From: Coccinella septempunctata
Taxonomy: Eukaryota > Arthropoda > Insecta > Coleoptera > Coccinellidae
NCBI RefSeq assembly: GCF_907165205.1
Contig: NC_058189.1
Location: 67,950,315 to 68,014,314 of the forward strand
DNA: 64,000 nt
Direction: 5' to 3'
The position numbers and the translations under genes were made by a program. The notes below the pieces were generated by a model. That model saw only the letters and a program-made list of their open reading frames with translations, made no database searches and was not told the origin of the DNA. Below, piece by piece: positions 1 to 10,830 of this stretch (its first letter is position 1; the number at the start of each line of letters is the position of its first letter).

Positions 1-414
1 ATCATCATTGATTTTTTGGATAAGGTAGAACAATAACCGGAGATTACTATTCGACATTACTGACCACTCTACGGGAAAAATTAAAGAGAAAAGACGCGGA
101 AAGCTATCTAAAGGTGTTGTGTTTTTGCAGGACAACGCCCCTGCATACAAATCTCATGCAAAAAAATCGTGATTTAGGGTTTGAACTACTAGAACACCCC
201 CCTTATTCACTAGATTTGGCTCCATACGACTATCATCTCTTTCCTCAACTAAAAAAAAGTTTGAAAGGTCTTAAATTTTCTTCCAACGAGGAGGTAGGTA
301 ATAAAAGCAGTCTGGTTTGCAGAGCAAGAAGAAACATTTTTTTTGAAAGGTCTAGAGACGTTGCAGGTTCGCTGTAATGAATGTATCCAATTAAGAGGAG
401 AATATGTTGAGTAA
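1..414 (+). pseudogene. mariner transposase C-terminal remnant (copy A)
   Basis: This is a broken reading frame for the C-terminal catalytic part of a mariner transposase, which cuts and joins transposon ends in the nucleus. The motif QDNAPAYKSH carries the second catalytic Asp and DLAPYDYHLFPQLKKSLKG the third. The C-terminus is a GEYVE-type ending. Frameshifts, and 'S' replaced by 'L' and 'Y' in the YSPDLAPSDY block, mark it as dead. The N-terminal half lies outside the window. Confidence 0.82.
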
Positions 415-484
415 TAAAATATTTTGACATTGAAATTTTGTTTGGTTCTATAGTAGGCTAAGAATTTTTCAATATATTCTCGTA
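1..484 (+). mobile_element. mariner copy A, 3' half, cut by window start
   Basis: This is the 3' part of a Tc1/mariner-superfamily DNA transposon, cut by the window edge. The right terminal inverted repeat (about 440-484, ending TATATTCTCGTA) matches the right ends of the four other mariner copies in the window. The coding remnant ends at TAA 412-414. It keeps the family block QDNAPA and an altered LDLAPYDYHLFP in place of the usual SPDLAPSDYHLFP, so the third catalytic Asp survives. It is out of frame at several points and lost about five bases after 'AYKSHA'. It also carries the one-base deletion shared with copies B, D and E, so it cannot encode transposase. Confidence 0.88.
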
Positions 485-1181
485 TGTCTGTAAGGAGTGA
501 GTACAGAGACAAAATATTTGTCTCACTCTGACTGTCAAGTCCTTCACCGTAGACCTTGGTTGTTAACTGACTAATAAAGTAAAAACTTCGAAACATAACA
601 ACAAGATAGCGATAAAACCATCGATCATAACCATCGATGATCGAAACCCGTACGGGCGCGTCCATAGAACGTTCGCGCGCTGTCCAGGCATTGACGGTAA
701 CATAACTCGTCAAGTTATCTGACACTCGAATTGACGACACACTCGGAAACTCGTAGGGAAAACGACAGTTCGCTTCGAAGTGCGATGATAACCGTGAGTT
801 ACACGATTGTCTATACGAGGTTGGCGCTGGTCGTGACGTCGAGATGTAAACAAGGTACATGAATCATTGAATCATGGTTCCTGCAGTCGAACACACGTCG
901 ATTAGGGGCCTCATCTTCTATGCCCCTCCTGACATCGACTGCGGAACATGCTACACGATCGCGGAAGTCGGGTTTTCAGGAAGCAGCGGCGTTACGAGAC
1001 GTTTAATGTGAAGAGGTTCGATTGCTGAACTTGCCAATGCTCAACCATAGAGCTGGCAAGAAGTAGCTTTTTACACCATGATGAACAGTTTTTTATGTAC
1101 CAAGAACGAAAAACTGTCTCTAATAGTCGAGCCTGCGAATTGACAGCAAGAAGTCGAGACCAGTTTTTTTCCGAGGTCCAT
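485..1181. other. Unassigned spacer
   Basis: No gene is recognised. The stretch 640-980 is richer in CG dinucleotides than its surroundings. A 203-codon open frame on the minus strand (860-249) runs from here into the mariner remnant, but it shows no domain and I regard it as chance. Confidence 0.4.
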
Positions 1182-2079
1182 AATATGGGGAGAGTTGAAC
1201 CCCTTTTCACTCTGAAGCCACTTAAGTTGTATCTGTAAATGGTAGCAACTCATTTTTTTGCATTAAGATATCATGCCCAAATAGGTAAAGATAGATAATA
1301 GTAGAGTGATGGTGAGATGAACATTTTGAGTACAGAAATTCTTTTTTTAGGAACCGAAAATTGGCTCATGTCTCCCTAACCCATGGGAGAGTTGAACAGG
1401 AGGCGAGACAGACTTGACCATAAGTTTGTTCATCAGTAAAAACATTGAAAGAAAAAAATGTCCAATGACCAACGATTGTCTATGTCAAGGTTATCATCAT
1501 CAGATGTATCAGCGTATAAAATCCATATTTTCTATTTCAGAGTCACTCTCACTTATTTCCGAGATGATCTTTACTTTTTTGAACTTTTTTATATTTTTTA
1601 TTGTATTTCTTTCTTTCAATTTTTTCTTTGAAGCAAACTATTATCTAAGCTCAATGCGAGAAACTTGGACCACTGTTTTTGTCTCCCTACCATAGCATGG
1701 GTCAAGTCTTCTGCACTCCCTTTTAGTCTATTCAACAGATGTTTTCCCGAAGCTTTTACAACTATTATCAAAAAAGCTCATCGTTTGCAAAACAATATTT
1801 CAATGAAAGCAATAAAACTAAATGAAACCACGCACCTAAGAACTTTTCAGACAGTGTAAACAAAAATTATTCAATTTCTTCCTTCCTAACAACAAAATCA
1901 CGTTCAACCCTCTCACTCCCGAACTGTTTTGATGGCGGCCAAAATGGAGCCGCCACTAGTTGTGCCTTGTTAAGATTATATCGTAAGCTATTTACGATAC
2001 CGGTAGCGCGAAATTTGAATTGAAATATTTGAGGTGGTTCAAGTCTCCTACCTGAGCAACTCTTCCGGACTGCCCCTAC
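1182..2079 (-). repeat. R1 repeat family, copy 1
   Basis: This is a roughly 0.9-kb repeat, also present at 20031-20938 (same orientation) and at 60272-61117 (opposite orientation). Minus strand is used here because copy 3 is taken as the forward reference. The ends are inverted relative to each other. One begins TATGGGGAGAGTTGAAC; the other ends GTCCGGAC..CCCCTAC, which reads GTAGGGGCAGTCCGG on the minus strand. Short motifs GAGAGTTGAAC and GACTTGACC recur near the termini and inside, as transposase-binding subterminal repeats might. No transposase coding is visible. It is probably a non-autonomous TIR transposon of unknown superfamily. Confidence 0.7.
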
Positions 2080-2420
2080 ATTTTTGCCGACCTCACATAC
2101 CTTTATGAAAGTAAGTACTCTCCTGTTTGCTGGCCTCGGCTGCGTCGCCGTAGTCCCTCAACGAGAAGTGTTACTGATATCCGTATCGCTGTCACTAGTC
2201 AACAACGGAAATATCACACTGGTGACGACAATTCTAGACGACAATTCCGTAGAAATGTCTCTCATCAGTACAGTGTACTGTTTAATAAATATTTCAAGTG
2301 GAGGATGGGGCCTTAAGCGAAACCGGTGCGTCGCTTTGGCAAATATTTTCAAATCTCATCACGATACTCCACCTGTCCAGCAAAAACTGAGCCAAACCTT
2401 ATTTTCTCTACAGACTTAAC
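2080..2420. repeat. Fragment related to the interior of F1
   Basis: The part from about 2255 to 2420 matches, in reverse complement, the interior of the F1 element at 5625-5775. Shared blocks include CTCATCAGTACAG, GGAGGATGG, CATCACGATAC and GCCAAACC followed by TTTCTCTRCAGACT. The fragment has neither F1 termini nor minisatellite. It may be an old internal piece, or an unrelated sequence picked up by F1. Confidence 0.5.
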
Positions 2421-5246
2421 GGACGAAAAATACTTGCCCTCAAAAATAGTCGACTTTTCGTTAGGAAATTGGTAGGTAAAATGTCATTTTTTCGTCGACG
2501 AAAAGTAATCGCAAGTCTCAAACAGCCACTTACCATTGTAATCCTTCACATTCACACTCTCTTCAAACGAAGTAATAATAAGGCCCTCGATCAAGTGAAC
2601 TCACCTGAAAAAAATTCGAAATATAAATCATTGCATAATGGCTGACTTAAAAATGTATAAAAAACACCCATCGCTTTTTTCGTCCTTCAACTACTTATTC
2701 ATCATAATTAGTCAGATAATAAAGAACCATTATTATCGATGAACTATTGGATTTCAATGAATTAAGACATCCTTTCTGTGTTTCTTCCATTAACATGTCT
2801 GATAAATGTATGGTTTCTGCGTTGAAATGTTGGGTAGTAAGAATATTTCGACTAATGTATGTATTTGTTCACTTGCCCCTTTTTTTTTTGACTATTCCTC
2901 GGACTTCGCTCGCTTATCGAGCTTGATCAAATGAATCAAAACGGTTGAGTAACGTTCACAGTATTACAGCCCCATAATATTTTCATGATTATATTTTTTC
3001 GGCATCGAGTAGCCTTCGACTTAGATCCCGAATTTTATCTAGATCTATCATGGAACGAAAAAATCCAACCCAAAGATACACCAAACTAAGAATGCAAAAT
3101 TACAATTCACTTGATGGCTAGGATCTGCACGATTGTTCATTTCAATCTCTAAGCCATATCTCCGATGGTATCTCATTCAATTCTTCACGAAGGCCGACAT
3201 GATTAGCGATTACCTTCGATTCAATGCGTGCTTCCACCTCATTTACAAATTAAATCAAGAGTGCCTCTCACATTTACCATTTCGGGACGACCATACTCCT
3301 ACGTGCCTCTCCATTTGAACCATCTCGAATACCATGTGAAATAATGTAAATCGGAAAATTGTACATCGGGCTCTGCTGGTTAACTGTTTCTCGAAGTTTA
3401 TGCCTTCGCCTCGTTATAAATGTATGATAGCTGCGAACCAACCTTCCAAAAGGGGATATGTCTATTCCTTCTGCATTCCGCCGCGATCTATCCGATACCA
3501 AAAATGAAGACGATCGTACGATCGGTAAAAGGCAATGCGGCTTTTAGACTTCGGCATAGAGGTTGCTCCGCATTCTGCGGAGAACACTCTGTTTTGCGAA
3601 GAATCCACGTGAACTTGAAGAACGGATATTGAAGGTTGTCTGGTGATTTATAGAGAATATGATTGTGTGGAATGCAGGACAGAAAAACCTCCGTAAAGGG
3701 GTTGCAAACCTACCCTGATTGGCTTAAATCGAATACAAGGTCCCTTGTCTGAAATTCATAGATTTACAGGGATATAAATTAGTATCAGTCAAGTGAAAAT
3801 TACAGTACAATAAGAGGAATTGGCAGTCTCCTATAATACACAACTAAAAAATTTCTCGGTATTATATACAGATAGTAATGAGAAGGTGGAGATTTTACGA
3901 AGTGAATTGAACAGTTTGAAAAGGGATTCGATCTCTCCATCCAGAATCAAGTGGGAAACGGATCCCCGATCTGTTTTCTGCTCCCAACGAGTTCACGCCA
4001 GCAAGAATCGTACTTCCAGCGAAAAGAACTCGCACAGAAGGAGGAGAGCAGCTCACCACTCTGGTATCTGCTTTCAACGAGTCTCCATGCCAGCCAATAA
4101 TCATACTTCAACCAGTGATAGAACCCGGACAGGAGGACAGGGTGTCCCTACCTTCTTGATCTTAGTGACCCGTAGTCGAGCAAAATATATCGGCTATATA
4201 AGATCAATTCTGAACGCACCTTGATTATTCGCAAAGCAATAAAGAAAACTAAATGACCAGTTGAACTCTAAACAGCGTGAATGAATCAATATGTCTTAAT
4301 AATTAACTTTATTCTTAAAAGGAAAACGGTAAATTTATCATATCTTCCAATGTTCAGTGTACTTTTAAAATTTTTTTACAAATGTAAGGATATTATCTTT
4401 CAGGCCCAGTTTGTTGTCGGATCAAAACTCATTATAAAATTATTTATGACGAGAAAGGTGAGAAATAACAGTCAATCGAGCATATAGGTCAAGGGTAAAT
4501 ATCTTCCACGAAGAAGCCGGATGGTGAAAGCAGCTTAGAAATCTGCAGATCTAGGGGCGCTCGAGAATTTCAAGCACGCCCAGGTAGACTCGAGTGTTTA
4601 CGAAATAAAGATGTAATCAGCTAATCAAAAGTAACAGTAATGAGTGTTTATGCACGAACGAATGAGTCGGAATGCCTACATTGCGATTCTTGAGAGTTAG
4701 ATCGTAAAGATGGGGCTGCACGTCAACACTTGAATAATAATTATCATTATCAAACATCCTAAGTTGATTGTACTAAACTCCTGTCATTTCCGAATTCAAA
4801 CTGCACTCGTGGACAAAAAAAATTATACCAAATTCATTTCGAAACAACTTTTCAAGATGTGCATCGATTTTGATCTTTTTTTGTATATTTGTAGTCTATT
4901 TCATTTAGTTTATCACCTGATGTCGAGTCTGCAGGAATTTCAATTGAATTTGATAGTATACAGTGTAGAACTGAAAGTTGCAATTTCCTCCGAATTTCTG
5001 AACATCCTGTGGAGGTATTTAGTAACGCAGTGAGGGATTTTTAAATGAGATTTTGAATCCTGATCTTTTCTTCACATTTCCATGTTTTATTCGCGTCAAT
5101 AGTTGTTTCCTGAAAGGAAAAACGATTTTTCAAAGAGGACTAGGCAATTTGTTGCAAAATCGAAGAACACTATGATGTAACAATCATTTATAAAGACCGT
5201 GTATAACCTATACCAAGAAGATCTTTTTTTACTTCAAAGTCAATAT
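2421..5246. other. Unassigned spacer with a 134-codon open frame
   Basis: No recognised gene lies here. A 134-codon open frame (3820-4224, plus strand) is rich in Ser, Arg and Thr and shows no domain I know. It is followed by a TATATAAG box at about 4195. The composition is otherwise AT-rich with scattered homopolymers. I see no transposon termini, although unrecognised repeats are likely given the surroundings. Confidence 0.35.
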
Positions 5247-5284
5247 TACGAAAGCGCTGAAGAGCACACAGAAAAAAATACAAA

Positions 5285-5420
5285 TGTATAATTCCGACTT
5301 GCTAAGTCAGAATTCTGAGTTACAAATCGGAATTCCGAATTGTAAGTCAGAACTCTGAGTTATAAGTCGGAATTCTGAGTTACAAGTCGGAATTCTGAGG
5401 TACAAGTCAGAATTCTGAAA
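5285..5420. repeat. 20-bp minisatellite, left arm of F1 copy 1
   Basis: About seven degenerate units of GAATTCTGAGTTACAAGTCG, with TTA in place of the ATA seen in the right arm. The units are in inverted orientation relative to the array at 6640-6910. Confidence 0.85.
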
Positions 5421-6241
5421 GACAGTAGTGGGGCTAGAATTGGTCGAATGACATTTGCTTTGTTGCATTCGATCGTTTCCGAATCATGTGAGCAAAATTC
5501 CCTCTGTAGAGCAGATTTGTCCCATTCAAGGCCTGTATAGGCAAATTCGCCCGTGTTCCTTGATGAATGTTTGCACATTCGATGACTGCGGGATGTAGTT
5601 GAACTTGGGAGCCATGAACTGTTGTAGGAGTCTGCAGAGAAAGTGAGGTTTGGTTCAGTCTTTGCGTGACAGGTGGCGTATCGTGATGAGAATATCTCAA
5701 AGCGACGTCCCAAGATCGCATAAGACCACCATCCTCCGATCGAGAGATTCATTGCTATACTGTACTGATGAGGGAAAATGATCCCGAAACCGGTCTACAG
5801 TTGCACTTGAATTTTTCGACTTCTCTGGGATTTCCTATGATAGTTTATGACTAACTCTCATTATTGGAACGACAATTCCTTCGGATTTGTTGTTTCCATT
5901 AATATTTCATTCTTCCGATGCGTCCGGTTAGGCGCTTGGAGTACTGTAATACAGTATTCCTTCTTTTTCTTTTTGTATTGGACCCTTAACCTACGACTAC
6001 CCTATCTCTTTTCTTTCAAAAGTTTTAACGGACGTTATTGATTCTGACAAGCTCACAGAGCTTCTGAGGGGTTCGTCGTTACATACGGGGAATCAGGATT
6101 TTATGATAATATATAATACTTATATCTGTAGTATCCATATATGCTCGTAGGGTGACAATAAGTCGATCGCTTCTTCGTGTTTTGACACGATTTCCGAAGG
6201 CCTTTCGCGAGCACTTTATAGGGATTACTGAGGACTAACGG

Positions 6242-6354
6242 CCAGTTTCATAATCCAGTTTAAAGCCCCTTCAATTTTAAAGCTTTTCTTTAACCCTACC
6301 CAAACTGACACTAAATGAAACTCAAAGTGACTTTGAACTTGATTATGAAACTGG
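6242..6354. repeat. Nested hairpin inside F1 copy 1
   Basis: The start CCAGTTTCATAATC and the end GATTATGAAACTGG are inverted repeats, continuing inward with AGTTTAAAG and CTTTGAACT. It resembles a small MITE nested in F1. The same hairpin is at 30027-30130 in the second F1 copy, so it predates the spread of F1 or belongs to it. Confidence 0.75.
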
Positions 6355-6639
6355 ATGTAGGAATTTCGATAAAGTGCTCGAATCACTAAGCACTGAGAAA
6401 GGTTTTGAAGAGTTCCCAGGAGCATAATTCTCGGGAGTACAAAAATACTCCAAGTGCTTTCACAAGCACTGAGCACGAAGCTTTGGGAGAGCTCAGCTAT
6501 GATGCAACCGAAGAGAAAAATAGAGTATCATTTCATTCATCCAGAATTCCTCCAAAAAGCCAAAAACACATTCACGGATCAAATGCAAAAAAAAAACAAA
6601 ATTCATTTAGCCCTCCTCCTGCCTTGCATCTCAAAATTC

Positions 6640-6910
6640 CGACTAACAAGTCGGAATTCCGATTTGTATCTCAGAATTGCGACTTGTATCTCAGAATTCC
6701 GACTTGTATCTCAGAATTCCGACTTGTATCTCAGAATTGCGACTTGTATCTCAGAATTTCGACTTGTATCTCAGAATTGCGACTTGTATCTCAGAATTTC
6801 GACTTGTATCTCAGAATTCCGACTTGTATCTCAGAATTCCGACTTGTATCTCAGAATTCCGACTTGTATCTCAGAATTCCCACTTGTATCTCAGAATTCC
6901 GACTTGCAAG
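6640..6910. repeat. 20-bp minisatellite, right arm of F1 copy 1
   Basis: About thirteen tandem units of TCAGAATTCCGACTTGTATC with few mismatches (mostly C to G or T after GAATT). No unit contains a stop codon on this strand. Because 20 is not a multiple of three, all three frames stay open and give artefactual repetitive ORFs with an LVSQNSDLYLRIPTCISEFR-like period of 20 residues. Confidence 0.92.
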
Positions 6911-6964
6911 TCGGAATTGTACATTTGGAATTTTTTTTTTGTGTGGCTCTTCAGCGCTTTCGCA

Positions 6965-7513
6965 CGATTCCCATCGGAAGAATCAATTAAAGCCCGGCCA
7001 GAGTGAGAAAGAAAAGTCCGTTGTCTTTCGATCAGTGAAGCTGCCGATACGGCGGATATAAATCGTGAGAAATTCGAACGTGTCAGGGCGCCGCGGGCGG
7101 AACGCGCGGGACAGGTTCCTGCGAAATAGCGACGAGATTTTTAATTAAATTCAGATTAAAAATAAATTAAGGGAACGGAGTCCCGCCGAATCTCGGTTTC
7201 GCATCGGGGCCTTAATGCGACTAGGTCACGCGACTTCCGCCTACCGATACGCCACTTAGTGCTGACCCCGTACGGTTTTACATGTCACTAGGGGAATGAT
7301 GGAAGAGATCTTCTTGTCCAGAATCTAAAACCTGCGGTCAAAAATGAGCACAGGGATAAATTCCCCTAAAAAAACATATAGTTCTTCTATCGACTTTCTC
7401 TAAAAATAGAGAATAGGATAGAAGTTGTTTTTTTTTTAACGAAACAATTTATCAATAACACTCTCCAGAGAGTCTACTGGTGTGGAATAAAATACTCCAT
7501 CTTTCTGGAACAT
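6965..7513. other. Unassigned spacer with short GC-rich block
   Basis: No gene is recognised. 7080-7130 is a short CG-rich block (GGCGCCGCGGGCGGAACGCG) in AT-rich surroundings. It could be a conserved non-coding or promoter-like piece of host DNA. Confidence 0.3.
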
Positions 7514-8763
7514 GTTCATTCATTCATTCATTCATTCATTGAGTTATAATTTCTTAGGGCTAATTTCGTCTGTGTGCCCTCCTGTGACTGAGACCCAACC
7601 GTGACCTAGAGATCCTTCCACACTCCGGGCATGAATAGTCACCAACCAGATCTGGCCGCCGCTGGATTCTTCTAGAGTCTCCCGAGGAGTCTCCATTATT
7701 ACTTTGGACCAAAGAATTCCACTGTGACCTGTCCAACGATAGTTGTCCCCAGTTATGATTGGCATTAACTGATTTTAGGGATTGATGTAGTGTATCCCCA
7801 AACCGCTTATACTGGTTTCCTGGTTTCTGAGCTCCCTCTGTCAATTCGCCATACAGAGCTATATTGGGGAGTCTTGTGTCTTGCATCCTCAGAATATGGC
7901 CGCTCCATCTGAGTCGGGCTCTCGTTACTTGAGTCTCAATTGTTGTACAACTCGCGCGTTGCAAGACTTCTGCATTCGAAACTTTGTGGAACTATCTGAT
8001 GTGCATTATCTGTCTCAGATGACGTTGTTTCGTTTGTTCAAGCTGTTTGATATGTCGCCTATAGGGCGTCCAGCTTTCGCTTCCATGAAGACGCGTTGGG
8101 AGGACGACTGCTTTGTAAACAGCTGTCTTGGTCTTCAGATTGAGGTCGTGATTTTAAAGCACTCTATCCTTTAGCTTCCAGAATGCCCGTGATGCCGAAT
8201 TGATACGGTTGTGTATTTCCGTGTCTAGGTTAGCTCTAGTATTTATGAAGCTTCCCAAGTATTTGAACTGCTCGACCTGCTCTAGAGTTTCATTCTCCAG
8301 GCTGATATCTGTTTGAAGGCTTTCTGGCGGACTTACCAGGATTTTGGTTTTGTCGATTTTGAGTCTAAGGCCTAAAGCTTCGTATATATGTTCATAGGTG
8401 TCCAGCATTATCTGTAGATCCTCTGGGCTGCTAGCGATAAGTGCGCAGTCGTCTGCATATTGAAGTTCCGTGATAAACTTTGAACAGGTTTTTGCTCTGA
8501 GGTGCTTTAGGTTAAATAGGCCTCAATCAAATCTTAATCTTTTTCCAACACTCCCTACAGGCACACTCATGTCAGCAATTATCGAGACAGCTATGGCGAA
8601 AATATTGAATAGTAAAAGCGCTAACACGCGGCCTTGTTTTATTCCAGAGTTGGTTGAGAAATGGTCGGTGGTAGAGCCATTATGATGTATTCTAGCGATG
8701 TTTCGGGTATGAAGGCTTTTACACACTGCTAAGAATTTTTCGGGTACTCCAAGGCGGGCCATA
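7514..8763 (-). mobile_element. RT-B non-LTR retrotransposon remnant, copy a
   Basis: This is a 5'-truncated non-LTR retrotransposon on the minus strand that ends in an (ATTC)n tract at 7516-7540. From 5' to 3' it carries an RT motif (GIKQGRVLALLLFNIFAIAVS, normally GxxQGCxLSPLLF), the thumb region (IDKTKILVSPPESL; LEQVEQFKYLGSFI), the block TRARLRWSGHILRMQDTRLP, and a C-terminal zinc-knuckle-like CPECG..LSHRRAH. Parts are in different frames, and a segment between 8409 and 8520 is disrupted. The same family recurs at 22253-23190, 34749-36055, 38020-38999, 44064-44806 and 47455-48165. The RT is clear; the clade is not assigned. Confidence 0.85.
7560..8408 (-). pseudogene. RT-B reverse transcriptase C-terminal remnant (copy a)
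   Basis: Two blocks of the ORF remain. The 5' block reads ALGLRLKIDKTKILVSPPES to ASRAFWKLKDRVL. The 3' block reads MQRASCTTIETQVTRARLRW to the C-terminal SRSRLGLSHRRAHRRN. Between them the connecting 'LLYGSESWTPYRRHIK' segment is out of frame. The final C-x2-C..H-x3-H motif has lost one or two residues compared with the copy at 35870 (RLGLFSHRRAH). Confidence 0.8.
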
Positions 8764-9570
8764 GAACATGTATCCGATATCGGAAAGAAGGTCAACTTCG
8801 TTGATCATCGTAGTGATCAAAGTGATACTGATTCTGAAAGAGCAAGGAATTTGATTAAACGTGTGGGCAACATACCTTCCTGGGAACAATCTCCCATAAA
8901 GGGTACTATTTGGGCCCATTCCTCACTCTCGCCCTTTTCATTTCACGGAAACTCGTCGCTCACGTGGGCGGAAAGAAAAATTCAATTAATCTTGTCATTG
9001 ATATATCGCCGTCGTTTTATCATTGAAAAAGTTCGAGCAGAAACGATACATTCATCAGGATGTGACCTATACGCCAGACCGGGTGCGTGAGTAATTACTC
9101 GCGTCGACGGTGACGCCCCCTGGCGGCCGGTACGCGCGACTAAAAAAACACATTCAATAAAATTAATTAATGAGGAAAGGGGGCAGATGCCACATCGATA
9201 ATGTTTCAATTACCGTTTCCAGAAAGTTAGGATCAAGTTGCGTAGATCTGGGCTAGACAACAAATACAGGATCTTCCACTTCATACAGAGAATGTTCCTT
9301 GAGGGATTCACTGTTTTTCACGCAGAGATGCAGATCTCACTACATCAACTTCGTTTCCCTCACAGAAACTACACAAAATGTGTATCAAGCGAAAAAATTA
9401 TAACATGCACGAGTTTTGTCATAACGGTAACATTTTCAGATAGGTGAAGGTAGGAAGTGAAAATCATGTCATTTAGTTTCTTAGTTTGAACCTTTATCAT
9501 CCATTGTTTCCACTTTTTGCATAAAAGTGACGAAGAAGTTCAACATTTAGTCCCAATTGAATACATGCTA
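8764..9570. other. Unassigned spacer
   Basis: No gene is recognised. 9085-9145 is a short CG-rich block (CGGTGACGCCCCCTGGCGGC). No transposon end or RNA gene was seen. Confidence 0.3.
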
Positions 9571-10830
9571 TACGAGGATATACTGAAAAAATCTTAGCCT
9601 ACTATAAAACCAAACAAAATTTCAATGTCAAAATATTTTATTACGCAACATATTCTCCTTTTAATTGGATACATTTATTACAGCGAGCCTGCAACGTTTC
9701 TAGACCTTTAAAAAAAATTTTTCTTCTTGCTCTGCAAAACAGACCTCCACAGCTTTTATAATCTCCTCGTTGGAAGAAAATTTACAATCTTTTAAACTTT
9801 TTTCAGTTGAGGAAAGAGATGATAGTCGGATGAAGCCCAATCTGGTGCATAAGTAGGGTGCCCTAGTAATTCAAACCCTAAATCACGAATTTTTTTGCAT
9901 GGCAACATGAGATTTGTGTGCAGGGGCGCTGTCCTGCAAAAACAAAACACCGTTGGATAGCTTTCCGCGTCTTTTCTCTTTAATTTTTCCTGTAGAGTTG
10001 TCAGTAATGTCGAATAGTAATCTCAGATTATTTATCCACCCTTATCTAAAAAATCAATCATGATTAGTCCATGAAAATCCCAAAAAAATTGAGCAAAAAC
10101 TTTTTTAGCAGATGTTTGGACACGAAACTTCTTAGTTCTTGGAGAACCAGAGTGTCGCCATTGTTTTGTATCTGGATCGTAGAAATATAGCCAAGTCTCA
10201 TGCACAGTAACAATTCGGTTTAAGAAGTCTACATCGTTTTCAAATCGAGCACAGATCGTACGCGATGCTTCTACCCTTGCAAGCTTTTGGTTAACGTTCA
10301 AACATTTGGGGATCCATTTTGCAGCAATGTCCAAATTGACGTGAACTATATGATGAACGCGTTTGTATGAAATATTCAGTGCTTCAGATATCCATTTTAG
10401 CCCAATTCGACGGTCTGATAAAGTATTGTCATGAACTGCATCGATATCTTCGGGGACTGACACAGAAACTGGCCTTCCCGATAGGTCATCATCTTCAATG
10501 GAAAATTTACCTCTTTTGTAGTCTAATTTTTCACGGTGCATACGAAGGACATTGATCACCAAGGGTATTAATCATATCTTCGTAAATCTTCTTACCTTTT
10601 AATCCTTTTGAAAAGAGGTACTTGAAAATGGCTCGATACTCCAATTTTTCGATTATCACAATTTCGGTGGACATCTTCTTTCTTTTGATTCATTGCGTAA
10701 CTTTGGTTTACTTTTTTTACCCCAAACTTCACACTGACACTTGTCAGTTAATGTTCGTTGCTATGGTAACGCAATATTTTTTTTATGCATGGAGCAAGTC
10801 TAGGCTAACTAGATATCAATACATCCTGTA
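9571..10830 (-). mobile_element. mariner copy B, full length with TIRs
   Basis: This copy has both ends. TACGAGGATATACTGAAAAA is at 9571 and ATATCAATACATCCTGTA ends at 10830; they are inverted repeats of each other. TA lies directly outside the left end. The length of about 1.26 kb is normal for mariner. It is inserted on the minus strand. The transposase frame is broken several times, so the copy is non-autonomous, although its termini look usable. Confidence 0.9.
9641..10674 (-). pseudogene. mariner transposase pseudogene (copy B)
   Basis: The original start (MSTE.. type) is at 10672-10674 and the ending GEYVA-stop at 9641. The longest surviving stretch contains the HTH linker SGRPVSVSVPEDIDAVHD, then NISYKRVHHIVHVNLDIAAK and the catalytic block. 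The first catalytic Asp of the family (TMDETW) is His here (TVHETW), so the protein would be inactive even if frames were intact. The QQSMEW hexapeptide after ETKQ is also lost. Frameshifts lie near the start, before KRGKFSIEDDD, and in the C-terminal third, including the one-base loss shared with A, D and E. Confidence 0.85.

Larger units (their letters stand above)
5247..6964 (+). mobile_element. F1 fold-back element, copy 1
   Basis: The termini are inverted: TACGAAAGCGCTGAAGAGC on the left and GCTCTTCAGCGCTTTCGCA on the right. Immediately inside each end is an inverted array of the same 20-bp unit, GAATTCTGAGATACAAGTCG (about 7 diverged units at 5285-5420, about 13 at 6640-6910 in the opposite sense). 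The interior carries a nested hairpin (6242-6354). The second copy at 29171-30664 lies in the opposite orientation and lacks about 480 bp of this interior (roughly 5490-5985). No transposase is visible. The architecture resembles Foldback-type elements, whose long inverted repeats are internally repetitive. The superfamily is undetermined, and no target-site duplication is visible at this copy. Confidence 0.8.

Noticed and set aside
249..860. 203-codon open frame on the minus strand
   Set aside because: It overlaps the mariner remnant antisense and shows no domain or typical coding pattern; probably chance.
3820..4224. 134-codon ORF with downstream TATA box as a gene
   Set aside because: No domain, no start context and no splice signals; kept only as a note in the spacer entry.
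7514..7540. The (ATTC)n tract as an independent microsatellite
   Set aside because: The same tract ends several RT-B copies, so it is the retrotransposon's 3' tail.
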